Positions 32,702 through 42,554 are shown, counted from the first letter of the stretch. The stretch: DNA of 64,000 bases from an uncultured Flammeovirgaceae bacterium (GCA_937883755.1 CAKZYA010000061.1:1-64000); one strand, 5' to 3'. Numbers and translations are program-made. The notes: a model not told the origin generated them from the sequence alone.

Positions 32702-35080
32702 ATGATTGTAGGGATTGAGCGAAAACCACTAAATATGATGTATACTCTCACAAAGTCAGAGAGTCTAGCCTCGTATTTACGCTACTGGACACTCATTCTA
32801 ATGTTTCTTATTAGTTTACCGACCTTGATCCACGCGCAAGGTTCAACCGATGCATTAGTTGATCGAGCTAATAAGTTTTTTCTTTTAGCAAAAAATTACG
32901 AGGAAGCACTTCCTCTCTATCAGCAAGCAGTAGACGGTGGAGTGACCGAGTCGCTGGTGCACTATCGGTTAGGGGTATGCTACTCTTATGCGAATGAACT
33001 TACTGCTCAACTGAAAGCACTTAGCTATCTGAAATATGCTGAGGCCCAGCAAGTCACTTCTGATATTCCGTCTGAGTTATACTACTATTTAGGTAAGACG
33101 TATCACCGTGATATTCAAATTCAGGAAGCAATCAAGGCGTATGAGACCTACAAAAAAGGTCTAAGTGCTGATGATAAAAAAATGCTGACTGATGTAAACC
33201 GTCAGTTAGAAATGTGTAATAATGCGCTCTTCTTAATTGGTGAAAAGAAAGGGATAGTCATCAATAGTTTTAAGACAATTAATAGTGAAGCTACCGAGTA
33301 TAACCCACTGATTACTGCCGACGAAAGTATGCTAGCGTACACGGCAGTACGTGAAGAGAAAGGCAAGATTACCGAACAGATTTTCATTGCTGAGAAAAAA
33401 GGTAAGCAGTGGGGCACACCACAGTTGCTAAAAATAAAAGCTAATGCACCAATAGGAACCGCTGGTATCTCGCCCGATGGGCAGGAGATGATGATATTTA
33501 TTGGTGGTGATAATAATTCGGGTAGCATATACCGGATTAAGCGTACGGCTAAAGGATGGTCAAACCCTGAGACCCTTGGTAAAACTATTAACTCCCGTTA
33601 TCTGGAATCAACCGCGAGCATCACCCCTGATAAGAAGACAATTTACTTTGCTAGTAACCGTAAGGACGGCTTCGGAGGAATGGACATTTATAAAGCCGAT
33701 CGTCAGCCTGATGGTAGTTGGGGAAAACCAGAAAATCTGGGACCGACCATCAATACGGATTATAACGAAGATGCCCCGTTCATCCATCCGGATAGCCGAA
33801 CGCTGTTTTTTACGTCCGACGGGCATAATACGATGGGGGGTAATGATATATTTAAAACCTATTACCTAGGTGGCGGGTGGCAGGAACCTGAAAATATGGG
33901 TTACCCAATCAATACTCCTACTGATGATAATTACTTTACCCTGACGGCTAATGGTAAAATGGGCTATTTCTCTTCGGAGCGTAAAGGAGGAAAAGGAGGA
34001 CAAGACATCTACTACTTCGAGATGCCAGAGAGCGAAGCAAATATCCCGCTCACCCTCATCAAGGGACGCATTTTGGCTGGGGAGACTGACCCGAAGCCTA
34101 TTCCGACAGTAATAAAAGTGGTAGATGTAGAGGCGAAGCAAAAGTTAGATTATGTATACAGCCCTACTGCCGGTAGTGGCAACTATTTGATTATTTTACC
34201 TCCCGGTAAAAATTATGACCTAATTATAGAATCGGAAGGGTACCTGCCCTACACGGTGAATGTTAATATTCCGAACCAAACCCATTTTCACGAACTGTAT
34301 CAAGAGATTATTCTGAAACCGATTAAGCAGTTTGATGTAGTAGTGGGGCAGGAGATTTTAGTTAAGAATGCCTTTTTTGATACTAAGAATACTAAAGAAA
34401 AATCGGTGCGGGTGGCTAATGAAGCTATGCTAGTACAAAACGATAGCCTCGACTTATTTGATATGATGGAGGCGATTATTGCGTCTAATGATGGCGAAGC
34501 CTACGACTATTTGCTGGGTTTAATGTATAAAACAAATCCAATTGAGGATGTAGACTTCGACGCACTAGATGCCGAGAAGATGGAATCTGCCGGAGTATCG
34601 TACTATTATGATGAAACTGGGGAGGATGACTTAGTAGCTAAGAAAGTAGGAAGTGAAACAGTGTATACGTTACCAACCTTCTTTGTTACCGAAGAAGCCA
34701 TTAAGCAAAAGGATCGGAAAGCAATTTCTTCAAACTATGGTGCTTCTTTATTGGAAGAAACGTACAAAGTTTACTTTTCGGTAGGGGATAGTCGAATAGA
34801 AGATTCATACAATGAAGTGCTTAATAAGATATTAACCCCACTGAAGAAACATCGAGCCCTGGGTATTGAGATTACTGGGTATGCTTCACCTGAAGGTGAT
34901 GAGGAGACGAATAAGAAACTCTCTAATGAACGCGCTATTGAAGTACTCAACTTCTTTAATCAACGTGGAATCGTCCGGCGCCGCATTGTGGCGCGAGGTT
35001 ACGGAGCTACGCAAGCAGCCAAAGTAAGCGCAGAAGAAAGTCGTCGGGTAGAAATCCGGTTGGTAGATTTGAATCAGTAG
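32702..35080 (+). CDS. OmpA-family protein with TPR, PD40 and CRD domains (PorE-like)
   Basis: 792 residues from the first ATG; ATGs at 32735 and 32738 lie nearer the signal peptide (SLASYLRYWTLILMFLISLP). TPR region about 55-175, a PD40/WD40-like propeller about 185-445 (GTAGISPDGQEMMIFIGG, SITPDKKTIYFASNR, repeated PEN-GPTINT words), a carboxypeptidase-regulatory-like domain near 448-545, and a C-terminal OmpA domain (about 680-792) with GYASPEGDEETNKKLSNERA. This order matches PorE of the T9SS periplasmic complex in Porphyromonas, where OmpA binds peptidoglycan. Assignment by order and motifs only. Confidence 0.85.
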   Translation: MIVGIERKPLNMMYTLTKSESLASYLRYWTLILMFLISLPTLIHAQGSTDALVDRANKFFLLAKNYEEALPLYQQAVDGGVTESLVHYRLGVCYSYANELTAQLKALSYLKYAEAQQVTSDIPSELYYYLGKTYHRDIQIQEAIKAYETYKKGLSADDKKMLTDVNRQLEMCNNALFLIGEKKGIVINSFKTINSEATEYNPLITADESMLAYTAVREEKGKITEQIFIAEKKGKQWGTPQLLKIKANAPIGTAGISPDGQEMMIFIGGDNNSGSIYRIKRTAKGWSNPETLGKTINSRYLESTASITPDKKTIYFASNRKDGFGGMDIYKADRQPDGSWGKPENLGPTINTDYNEDAPFIHPDSRTLFFTSDGHNTMGGNDIFKTYYLGGGWQEPENMGYPINTPTDDNYFTLTANGKMGYFSSERKGGKGGQDIYYFEMPESEANIPLTLIKGRILAGETDPKPIPTVIKVVDVEAKQKLDYVYSPTAGSGNYLIILPPGKNYDLIIESEGYLPYTVNVNIPNQTHFHELYQEIILKPIKQFDVVVGQEILVKNAFFDTKNTKEKSVRVANEAMLVQNDSLDLFDMMEAIIASNDGEAYDYLLGLMYKTNPIEDVDFDALDAEKMESAGVSYYYDETGEDDLVAKKVGSETVYTLPTFFVTEEAIKQKDRKAISSNYGASLLEETYKVYFSVGDSRIEDSYNEVLNKILTPLKKHRALGIEITGYASPEGDEETNKKLSNERAIEVLNFFNQRGIVRRRIVARGYGATQAAKVSAEESRRVEIRLVDLNQ

Positions 35081-35100
35081 AGTAATTTGATATTATTTAG

Positions 35101-35167
35101 TTACAGGTTAGAAAGTTACAAGTTGCAGGGTACGGAGAGACGATAACCTGCAACTTGTAACCTGTAA
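35101..35167. repeat. Long inverted repeat E, likely bidirectional terminator
   Basis: Perfect 14-base arms TTACAAGTTGCAGG (35116-35129) and CCTGCAACTTGTAA (35147-35160), with outer 7-base arms TTACAGG (35101-35107) and CCTGTAA (35161-35167) separated on the left by 8 bases. Lies between convergent genes, 21 bases after one stop and 36 before the other; no T-run. Words such as GTTACA/TTGTAA suggest a dispersed repeat. Confidence 0.6.
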
Positions 35168-35202
35168 TACACTTATTTCTAGGTTCCCGGTTTTTCTATA
35201 AT

Positions 35203-36240
35203 CTACAACACATTCACATCTTCACCTTCACCCAGTGGAATCTTCATTAAACTTTCCAGAGCGCGTTGAGCGGAGAGATTCTCGAATAGCATTCGGTAGA
35301 GCGTGCGGGTAATAGGAGCACTGATATGGTAGTAATCGACTAGTTGCTTTACAATTCGGGTAGTATTCACCCCTTCGGCCATTTCTTCCATATCTTCCAC
35401 AATACCTTCCAGCGTTTCGCCTTGGGCTAAACGATGTCCTACAGTATAATTACGACTGTTCGTACTAAAGCAGGTGGCTACCAAATCGCCAACCCCCGCT
35501 ACGCCCATAAAAGCTTCGGTGTTGCCACCCAGAGCTTTGCCAATGGTGATCATTTCTAACAGTCCTCGGCTAATAAGCAATGCTCGGGCATTTTCTCCTA
35601 ACAATAGTCCACTCAGTGCTCCGGAAGCAATGGCGATAATATTTTTCAAGATACCGCATAGCTCAATCCCAATCAGATCGTCGCTGCCGTATACCTGAAA
35701 TAAATCGTTACGAAGTAACTGTTGTCCCGTTTGAATCACCTCATCAAAACGACTAGCAACTACGGTAGCGGCAGGTTGTCCTTCTCCCAGCTCCCGAGCT
35801 AAATTGGGTCCGGCCAGGCAGCCAATACGTACCGCTACGGTCTCTTCTCGAATCACCTCACTCATGGTTTTTACCCGATCACGAGTAAGAGGATTTGTTT
35901 CAGATGGAGTTACATCTAGCCCCTTGGTACCATGAATAACAATATGATAAGGTCGGAGATAGGGTGATAAACTGCGTATAGTTTCCCGAAAACCTGAGGA
36001 GGCTACAATAGGAAATAGCACCGAGCATTGAGCAACCATTGCTGCCAAATCGTTAGTAGGCTGTACCCGAGAATGGAGGGTATACCCGGCACTCTTCCGG
36101 TTTTCTTGCATTTGAACAACCGCTTCGGATCGGCGAGCGTACAACAATACCTCGCTGTTTTCAGCTAGTAGATTGGCTACAACGGTACCAAAACTCCCCG
36201 CACCAATCACTCCAACCGGGCTATTCTGCAATGTCGACAA
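35203..36240 (-). CDS. gpsA: Glycerol-3-phosphate dehydrogenase [NAD(P)+]
   Basis: 345 residues. Dinucleotide motif GAGSFGT near 12-18, then NLARELGEGQPAATVV, HGTKGLD, the catalytic-lysine region GILKNIIAIASGALSG, and the C-terminal GVAGVGDLVATCFSTNSRN with substrate-binding residues. Reduces dihydroxyacetone phosphate to sn-glycerol 3-phosphate for phospholipid synthesis. It overlaps the upstream acyltransferase gene by 20 bases (36221-36240), giving a two-step unit that makes and acylates glycerol 3-phosphate. It ends opposite the PorE-like gene across the inverted repeat at 35101-35167. Confidence 0.95.
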   Translation of the reverse strand: MSTLQNSPVGVIGAGSFGTVVANLLAENSEVLLYARRSEAVVQMQENRKSAGYTLHSRVQPTNDLAAMVAQCSVLFPIVASSGFRETIRSLSPYLRPYHIVIHGTKGLDVTPSETNPLTRDRVKTMSEVIREETVAVRIGCLAGPNLARELGEGQPAATVVASRFDEVIQTGQQLLRNDLFQVYGSDDLIGIELCGILKNIIAIASGALSGLLLGENARALLISRGLLEMITIGKALGGNTEAFMGVAGVGDLVATCFSTNSRNYTVGHRLAQGETLEGIVEDMEEMAEGVNTTRIVKQLVDYYHISAPITRTLYRMLFENLSAQRALESLMKIPLGEGEDVNVL

Positions 36241-37972
36241 CGGCTTTTTTCTTTTGATGGATAATCCGATGTAAGTTGTACCCCAAGAGCCGATTATGAT
36301 AGTAATAGAGAATCGTCATATCGGGAACAACAATATTACCCTGCTTATCTCTTAGCAAAGGCCGTTTAGCGTGGTACATGCCTACGTTCGCCAGTCCGTG
36401 TGTAATTACCTCATCAATATCTTGCTTGAGGTGTTCGGCAATATCTACTTTTTCTTGCTGGTGAAGGTGAAAAATTTGCTGACGTACGGTTTCACAACTA
36501 CTGCGAAAAGTAGCGTAAGAGAGAACTAAGTCTTCTTCGGGCAAACGTAGCAGATTAAACAAGTCGAGAGAAGGATGCTGCTTTTTGATGAGTTCAAAGG
36601 CAGTAAATGCTACCAAATGACTGGAGAAAACCTGATTGATTCGGTAGTATTCCCGCAAGATAGCTTCACCCAGCATTCGAGTATATTCGCTTTCCCGTTG
36701 CTCATCCCGAGTAATTTGGTCACCTGTACAGAAATATTCGCGCATACTGATTTGTCGGTTCTGTTTATCCAGGCTACGCCCTTCAGCATCTACAAAGTTG
36801 CCTAGTAAATCCATCCCGCGTCCAATACTTACCGAAATATCCGAGCCTTTTTGAAAGAACTTTAATAAAAAACCTACAATTTTGGCTGATTGGGAATACT
36901 CATCCATTTCGATGTAGTAACGTTCCTGTCCTTCGCGTTGCAAATGCTCGCGTATAAGGCTAGGAGCCTCTAGTACAAAGTGATAGTTCAGTGCTACCGG
37001 AAACACAAAGATTTTCTCAGCTGGCTCACCTGTTTTCTGACTATGGATATAGTTGATCCGTTGGGCTTCCATTGCGGTACCGAGCAAGCCCAGCTTCAGT
37101 TTGTCTTCAATACGACCTGACCGAGAGCGAGTTCCACCCGGAAAGAATAGGCTATGAATGCCCCATTGCATAGCGAGGCGTGAGTAGGCCTTTAGGGTTT
37201 CAATGTATACTGTATTTTTCTTGCGGCGGTCTACTTTGTACGCTCCCAGACTATTCATGAAGTAGGCAAAAATACCAATATTGAATAGGTTAAGCCCTGC
37301 TCCGTAAATAAACGGTGGCAAGCCTAATTCCTGAATTACCCAGCCAATGAGCATAGAGTCTAGATTACTGAAATGAGTTGGCACCATCACGATAGTGCCT
37401 CGCTGGGCTAACGTTCGCAGGTGCTCAATTTCACCAGTGATTTTTATTTTATCCTGCAAAGAGTACTGGTTACTAAATAGAGAGCCAAACCCTTTCACTT
37501 GTGAGGCGTTCAGTAAGCGGGAAAATCCGAACGTAACAACCCGGCGGGCAAACTGGTAGTAAGAAGGGCGAAAGTTGCTGGCAATCTCGTTAGCGTAACG
37601 GGAAACAATTTCTTCAAGAATAGCCTGTGATTTTTGAGATGCTTCTTCATCATGATCTTCCGATTGAAGATTAGAGACTTCTACTAACTTCTTTTTCACC
37701 GATTTCCAGAAAGCATAATCATCTTCGGGATCCACCGCCCAAGGATTTTCTTTAATGCGATACTTTTCCTTGTAAAGAGTGGTCTCTAGTTCGTCTACCA
37801 GTAAACCTAACGTAGGAGCAAGCTCCTTCAGTTTAGCAATACTATCTTGGATTACGGTATCTACAAACTCCTTTCGCTGGCGACTCAGCTTTACTACGGG
37901 CCACTCTTTACGCTTAGGTAAAATGGACTCGTAGTGGCGAGGAGTAGGTCTTTGCGTAGTTTTGATGCTCAT
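36221..37972 (-). CDS. PlsB-type glycerol-3-phosphate acyltransferase
   Basis: 583 residues. Catalytic motif I PTHFSNLDSM (His200, four residues, Asp205), motif with GAYKVDRRKK, then FFPGGTRSRSG (EGTRS-type motif III, near residues 268-278) and VFPVALNYHFV. An N-terminal domain of about 180 residues and a C-terminal alpha-helical region of about 220 residues give PlsB-like length. Such enzymes place the first acyl chain on glycerol 3-phosphate using acyl-ACP or acyl-CoA. Its end overlaps the gpsA start by 20 bases, so translation is probably coupled. The promoter side faces tpx. Confidence 0.9.
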   Translation of the reverse strand: MSIKTTQRPTPRHYESILPKRKEWPVVKLSRQRKEFVDTVIQDSIAKLKELAPTLGLLVDELETTLYKEKYRIKENPWAVDPEDDYAFWKSVKKKLVEVSNLQSEDHDEEASQKSQAILEEIVSRYANEIASNFRPSYYQFARRVVTFGFSRLLNASQVKGFGSLFSNQYSLQDKIKITGEIEHLRTLAQRGTIVMVPTHFSNLDSMLIGWVIQELGLPPFIYGAGLNLFNIGIFAYFMNSLGAYKVDRRKKNTVYIETLKAYSRLAMQWGIHSLFFPGGTRSRSGRIEDKLKLGLLGTAMEAQRINYIHSQKTGEPAEKIFVFPVALNYHFVLEAPSLIREHLQREGQERYYIEMDEYSQSAKIVGFLLKFFQKGSDISVSIGRGMDLLGNFVDAEGRSLDKQNRQISMREYFCTGDQITRDEQRESEYTRMLGEAILREYYRINQVFSSHLVAFTAFELIKKQHPSLDLFNLLRLPEEDLVLSYATFRSSCETVRQQIFHLHQQEKVDIAEHLKQDIDEVITHGLANVGMYHAKRPLLRDKQGNIVVPDMTILYYYHNRLLGYNLHRIIHQKKKAVVDIAE

Positions 37973-38109
37973 AACTTCTGCATTAAACTAAGATTTTTTT
38001 GGTAGAATTAGATCAATCTCTTTAGAATAATTGTAAAACATAGAATAGGGTTAGCCAAACTAATCGCACCATCGTATAATTGGGAATTTAACCAACAAAA
38101 TTTAATACT

Positions 38110-38613
38110 ATGGCTTCTGTAACCTTAGGAGGTACACCTGTAACTATCAAAGGAGATATTCCGACCGCTGGTCCTGCCCCTGATTTTAGTTTTGTAAAAG
38201 ATGATATGAGTGAAGAAAAGCTCTCTGGCCTATCAGGGGTGAAAGTACTTATTGCGGTGCCAAGTCTGGATACTTCAGTATGTGCTACCGAAACCCGTAA
38301 ATTCAATGAGCAGCTCGGCGGCAAGTCAGGAGTCACTGGCGTAGTCATCTCTAAAGATCTTCCGTTTGCTATGAAGCGTTTTTGTGAAACAGCGAATGTT
38401 GAGGGCATTGTCAACGGATCCGATTACCGCTACGGTGAGTTTAGTCAAAAGTATAACACTGAAATTACGGAAGGAGCATTTAAAGGCTTATCGGCTCGAG
38501 CCGTATTTGTGGTAGATCAGGACAATGAAGTTGCTTACGCTGAATTAGTACCCGAAGTGGGTGAGGAGCCTGATTATGACAGAGTAATGGAAGCAGTGGA
38601 TAAGTTGTTGTAG
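38110..38613 (+). CDS. tpx: Thiol peroxidase
   Basis: 167 residues of the atypical 2-Cys peroxiredoxin Tpx. PSLDTSVCATETRKFN carries peroxidatic Cys58, and KRFCETANVE carries resolving Cys92, in the same places as Cys61 and Cys95 of E. coli Tpx. The opening TLGGTPVTIKGDIP and closing YDRVMEAVDKLL are also family-typical. Reduces lipid and other organic peroxides with thioredoxin. Stands alone, divergent from the acyltransferase gene, followed by repeat element C. Confidence 0.95.
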   Translation: MASVTLGGTPVTIKGDIPTAGPAPDFSFVKDDMSEEKLSGLSGVKVLIAVPSLDTSVCATETRKFNEQLGGKSGVTGVVISKDLPFAMKRFCETANVEGIVNGSDYRYGEFSQKYNTEITEGAFKGLSARAVFVVDQDNEVAYAELVPEVGEEPDYDRVMEAVDKLL

Positions 38614-38796
38614 AAAGTATTGGAGTGTTACTGTGTTAAAAAGTTTAGGGTTCAGAATTCCGTAAATTTGAACCCTGAATTATTTTCCGGTCTCTGTTTC
38701 ACAGGGGCTGTCCCACATTGAACCGTCTCCGGTTTCCATTTCCCTAAAAACTTTAACACCGTGCGACGGTCGCTAAAACACAGTAATACTTTTAAT
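38614..38796. repeat. Inverted-repeat element C with GCGACGGTCGC core
   Basis: Left arm AAAGTATT and TGTGTTAAAAAGTTTAGGG pair with CCCTAAAAACTTTAACACC and AATACTTT on the right, with an inserted piece holding the core GCGACGGTCGC at 38763-38773. An internal hairpin joins GGGTTCA and TTTGAACCC. The element separates tpx from the convergent 114-residue gene, overlapping its final codons slightly. Confidence 0.6.
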
Positions 38797-39136
38797 TCGT
38801 ACGCGAACGCTCGGTACGGAAGGCTAGCCAGTGATGTACTTTCATCATGGCTGTGGCCTCGAGTAACAATTGCATTAACTTTTCCCAATCAGGTCGGGTA
38901 ACCCATACACTAAAGTTAGCTGCTGAAAACCGTAGCAAAGTAAAATCTTCTTCCGTTGCTCGAAACCAATCAGAGTCATCGATTCGCTCAAATTCTTCTT
39001 TTAATTGATGAATCTGGCTAGCAGTCAACAATAAATGCACATTTTTAAACGTAAATTCGTAAGCGATGCCAGGGTTGATAGCAGTAATTTCGCCTAGACT
39101 GTTTTGGCACAGCATTGATTTGTCAAGGTGTTCCAT
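38792..39136 (-). CDS. Small protein of unknown function
   Basis: 114 residues. Near the start a CQNSLGEITAINPGIAYEFTF segment suggests a beta-hairpin, followed by LTASQIHQLKEEFERI and a helical region; two Trp-rich segments (SVWVTRPDWEKLM, KVHHWLAF) end it. No family recognised. Convergent with tpx and divergent from ftsK. The start at 39136 is the first ATG; the next in-frame ATG lies seven codons on (39115). Confidence 0.55.
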   Translation of the reverse strand: MEHLDKSMLCQNSLGEITAINPGIAYEFTFKNVHLLLTASQIHQLKEEFERIDDSDWFRATEEDFTLLRFSAANFSVWVTRPDWEKLMQLLLEATAMMKVHHWLAFRTERSRTN

Positions 39137-39361
39137 AAGCCTTTAGAATAGTTCTATTGTCTTAGTTAAATTGCAAGGGTCAATAATAATGCTTGGTTGC
39201 ACAACACAATTTTCTAAAAAATCATTGGTAAGACTAGGCAAAAAAATAAAAAAGAATACACCTGTCAGAAACAGAGTTATTTCAGAGTATTGATATTTTT
39301 TCGGGTATTTGTGTAACTTATCGTCAGCAAGAAGGTGCAGCAAAGCTGATATATACAGGGT

Positions 39362-41827
39362 ATGGCTAAAAAATCAAGAAAGACCAATCGGATCAAACCA
39401 ACCTCGACCAAGTCCAGGCAAAAGAGTAAATCCCGAGAGTTTAAACCTATTTGGCAAGATCCCCGCTTCCATCTGGCACTGGGGTTTTTCCTGATTGTAA
39501 CCTCACTTTACTTACTTATTGCCCAAATATCATACTTACTTACTGGAGCAGCCGATCAGAGTGTAGTAGAGGCGGTTATGGAGAGTAACTGGAAAACTGC
39601 TGGGCAAGAAACTGAAAATTGGTTGGGGCTAGTAGGGGCAGTAGTTTCCTACTTGTGGATTTATCGTTGGTTTGGTATTGCCTCGTTACTGATTCCACCG
39701 CTGTTATTTGCAGCGGGCGTGCAACTGGTATTTCGTCGTACCTTACTGCCTCTGTACCGGGCGGCCGTAGCTGTAGCATTTTTCCTGATCTGGACTAGCT
39801 GGTTACTCGGTTACTGGATTTATCATCAGGAGAACCTCTCCGAATGGGGTATGCTAAGTGGAGGAGTTGGCTACGAGCTAGCGATTATTACCGATAGTCT
39901 GATTGGCTGGGGTACATTATTAGTATTAGCATTTGCCCTGATTGTATTTGTCATCTACTTCTTCGGATTAACTTCCCCCCTGCCTTTTCCGCAAACAGCA
40001 TCAACTTTTGGGTCTAGTCAAGTACGAAATACCGCTTTAGATGATAATTTCTCACAATCTTCTATTACGCAAGAAGACGATGGTGTTGGCTGGAAAGAGC
40101 CCGCCACTTCTATTTCGCCGTTTGAGGACGAAGTAGATGAGTCAGAACTAGCAGTTGAGGAATTACCTTTGGAGCCTAAACCAAAGGAAAAGCCAGCACC
40201 GCCATTACTTTCGCTCGATATTGAAGACCCGAAATTGCCATCACGGGATAGTGAACCTGAATACGCTTTAGAAGTAGAAGAGCATACAGAAGAAGCCAAA
40301 AAAGTACTGAGATCGGAGAATTACGATCCTACTTTAGATTTACCTAAGTACCGTTACCCTGAACCTGACCTACTAGACGATAGCCATACCGGACGGGTGC
40401 AGGTCACCAAAGAAGAGCTAGAAGACAATAAAGACCGGATTGTTGAAACCCTGATTAACTTCAAAATTGGTATTCAGTCTATTAAAGCGACTATTGGCCC
40501 TACGGTTACGCTCTACGAAATTGTGCCGGAGGCAGGAGTTAAGATTTCTAAAATTAAAAACTTAGAAGATGACATTGCCCTTAATCTGGCTGCTTTGGGT
40601 ATCCGAATTATCGCCCCAATTCCGGGTAAGGGAACCATCGGTATTGAAGTGCCTAATAAGAATCGAGAGACCGTAAGTATGCACTCGGTAGTCACTACTG
40701 AGAAGTTTATGCGTAGCAATAAGGAGTTGCCGATTATTCTGGGAAAAACAGTTGCCAATGAACTATTCGTAGCCGATCTGGCAAAAATGCCTCACTTATT
40801 GATTGCGGGAGCTACCGGACAAGGAAAATCGGTCGGGCTTAATGTGCTAATTAGCTCGCTGATTTATAAACGGCATCCATCTCAGCTCAAGTTTGTGATG
40901 GTTGACCCTAAGAAAGTCGAGCTTTCGCTGTTCAATAAGCTGGAACGACACTTTCTGGCGAAGATTCCGAATAGTGAGGATGCCATTATCACGGAAACCA
41001 AAAATGTGATCTATACGCTCAATTCGCTCTGCATTGAGATGGATAATCGCTATAATTTGCTGAAAGATGCAGCTTGTCGGAATATTCGGGAATACAATAA
41101 AAAATTCGTCAGTCGGAAACTTAACCCTGAAGAGGGCCACCGCTTTCTCCCCTATATTGTTCTCATTATTGATGAGCTAGCAGATTTAATGATGACTGCT
41201 GGAAAAGAAGTGGAGACTCCTATTGCCCGGCTAGCGCAATTAGCTCGAGCCATCGGTATTCACTTAGTAGTAGCTACGCAACGACCATCAGTCAATGTAA
41301 TTACTGGTATTATTAAGGCTAATTTTCCGGTACGTTTGTCCTATCGGGTAACGTCTAAAGTAGATTCGCGGACTATCTTAGATACGGGTGGCGCCGAACA
41401 ATTGGTTGGGATGGGGGATATGTTGCTCTCGGTTAATTCAGATATTATCCGGCTCCAGTGTCCGTTTGTGGATACACCCGAAGTTGATAGTATCTGCGAA
41501 TACATTGGCTCTCAGCGTGGTTACGACTCAGCCTATGTGCTGCCAGAATATCTGGGCGATGAGGGTGATAATAGCGATATATTAGCAGTAGATCTCAAAC
41601 AGCGGGATGAATTGTTTGACGATGCTGCCCGGGTGATTGTTCACCATCAGCAGGGTAGTACTTCGCTCATTCAGCGTAAACTAAAGTTAGGCTACAACCG
41701 CGCTGGGCGGTTAATTGATCAACTGGAAGCTGCCGGGGTTGTTGGACCTTTTGAGGGAAGTAAGGCTCGTGAGGTACTGATTAGTGACGAATATAGTTTG
41801 GAACAGTTATTGAATAGTCTGGACTGA
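39362..41827 (+). CDS. ftsK: DNA translocase FtsK
   Basis: 821 residues. Four N-terminal membrane helices (about 37-205), an acidic/proline linker (about 215-330), then the hexameric motor: Walker A GATGQGKSVGLN near 483, Walker B LIIDELADLM near 601, and ATQRPSVNVITGIIKANFP. The C-terminal gamma domain (about 747-813, GSTSLIQRKLKLGYNRAGRLIDQLE) is intact; it recognises KOPS-type sequences. Couples chromosome segregation to division. LolA follows 27 bases later, the same order as in several bacteria. Confidence 0.96.
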   Translation: MAKKSRKTNRIKPTSTKSRQKSKSREFKPIWQDPRFHLALGFFLIVTSLYLLIAQISYLLTGAADQSVVEAVMESNWKTAGQETENWLGLVGAVVSYLWIYRWFGIASLLIPPLLFAAGVQLVFRRTLLPLYRAAVAVAFFLIWTSWLLGYWIYHQENLSEWGMLSGGVGYELAIITDSLIGWGTLLVLAFALIVFVIYFFGLTSPLPFPQTASTFGSSQVRNTALDDNFSQSSITQEDDGVGWKEPATSISPFEDEVDESELAVEELPLEPKPKEKPAPPLLSLDIEDPKLPSRDSEPEYALEVEEHTEEAKKVLRSENYDPTLDLPKYRYPEPDLLDDSHTGRVQVTKEELEDNKDRIVETLINFKIGIQSIKATIGPTVTLYEIVPEAGVKISKIKNLEDDIALNLAALGIRIIAPIPGKGTIGIEVPNKNRETVSMHSVVTTEKFMRSNKELPIILGKTVANELFVADLAKMPHLLIAGATGQGKSVGLNVLISSLIYKRHPSQLKFVMVDPKKVELSLFNKLERHFLAKIPNSEDAIITETKNVIYTLNSLCIEMDNRYNLLKDAACRNIREYNKKFVSRKLNPEEGHRFLPYIVLIIDELADLMMTAGKEVETPIARLAQLARAIGIHLVVATQRPSVNVITGIIKANFPVRLSYRVTSKVDSRTILDTGGAEQLVGMGDMLLSVNSDIIRLQCPFVDTPEVDSICEYIGSQRGYDSAYVLPEYLGDEGDNSDILAVDLKQRDELFDDAARVIVHHQQGSTSLIQRKLKLGYNRAGRLIDQLEAAGVVGPFEGSKAREVLISDEYSLEQLLNSLD

Positions 41828-41854
41828 CAAATAACATTCCTAACAATTACGTAT

Positions 41855-42502
41855 ATGAAGAAAATACTACCAATTATCACACTAACTCTTATCGCCTTTC
41901 AATCTACTGTGTACGCCCAGTACGACCCCAAAGCCAAGGAGATCCTGGATGCTATGAGTCAGGCCTATCAGCAAATCGGGGCTTTTGAATCTGACTTTTC
42001 TTATTCCATGGAAAACTCAGATCAATCTATTAGCGAAGATTTTGAAGGAGAGATTGCCGTAAAAGGCGATAAATACCGCCTAAAAATGGGTGGTCAGGAA
42101 ATTATCAACGACGGTAGCACCGTCTGGACTTACCTGGAAGAAGTGAACGAAGTCAACATTGATGACTACGATCCAGATGAAGGAGATATTTCTCCTACCC
42201 AAATCTACAATGCTTACAAGCGAGGTTTTAAATACGTTTATCTGGAAGATGAAACCATTAATGGCGAGACATACCGCGTAGTGGATTTAGTGCCAGAAAA
42301 CAACGATAACCAGTTCTTCAAGATTCAACTACACATTGCCGAAAGTGATAAAACGTTGAAGAAGTGGCGGATTTTTGATAAGAATGGCACTCGCTACACT
42401 TACGAAATTGATAACTTCAACCCTCAAGCCAGTGTAACTGATGAGCTTTTTACCTTCGATACTAGCAAGTATCAGGGAGTGGAGGTTGTGGATCTACGAT
42501 AA
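41855..42502 (+). CDS. lolA: Outer-membrane lipoprotein carrier LolA
   Basis: 215 residues with a signal peptide (about 1-22, TVYAQ). LolA-like features: AKEILDAMSQAYQQI, a FEGEIAVKGDKYRLKMGGQEIINDGSTVWTYLEE strand pattern, and a C-terminal FDTSKYQGVEVVDLR. Known role: ferries lipoproteins across the periplasm. Placed 27 bases after ftsK, and ended by an intrinsic terminator at 42528-42554. Confidence 0.9.
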   Translation: MKKILPIITLTLIAFQSTVYAQYDPKAKEILDAMSQAYQQIGAFESDFSYSMENSDQSISEDFEGEIAVKGDKYRLKMGGQEIINDGSTVWTYLEEVNEVNIDDYDPDEGDISPTQIYNAYKRGFKYVYLEDETINGETYRVVDLVPENNDNQFFKIQLHIAESDKTLKKWRIFDKNGTRYTYEIDNFNPQASVTDELFTFDTSKYQGVEVVDLR

Positions 42503-42527
42503 ATTCATTGCCATATAAAATAGTATT

Positions 42528-42554
42528 AGCCGATGGGGAGCCCATTGGCTTTTT
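42528..42554 (+). terminator. Intrinsic terminator of ftsK-lolA
   Basis: AGCCGATGGG (42528-42537), loop GAG, CCCATTGGCT (42541-42550; one G-U pair), then five T. Ends the ftsK-lolA message and touches the stop of the convergent VOC gene. Confidence 0.85.
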
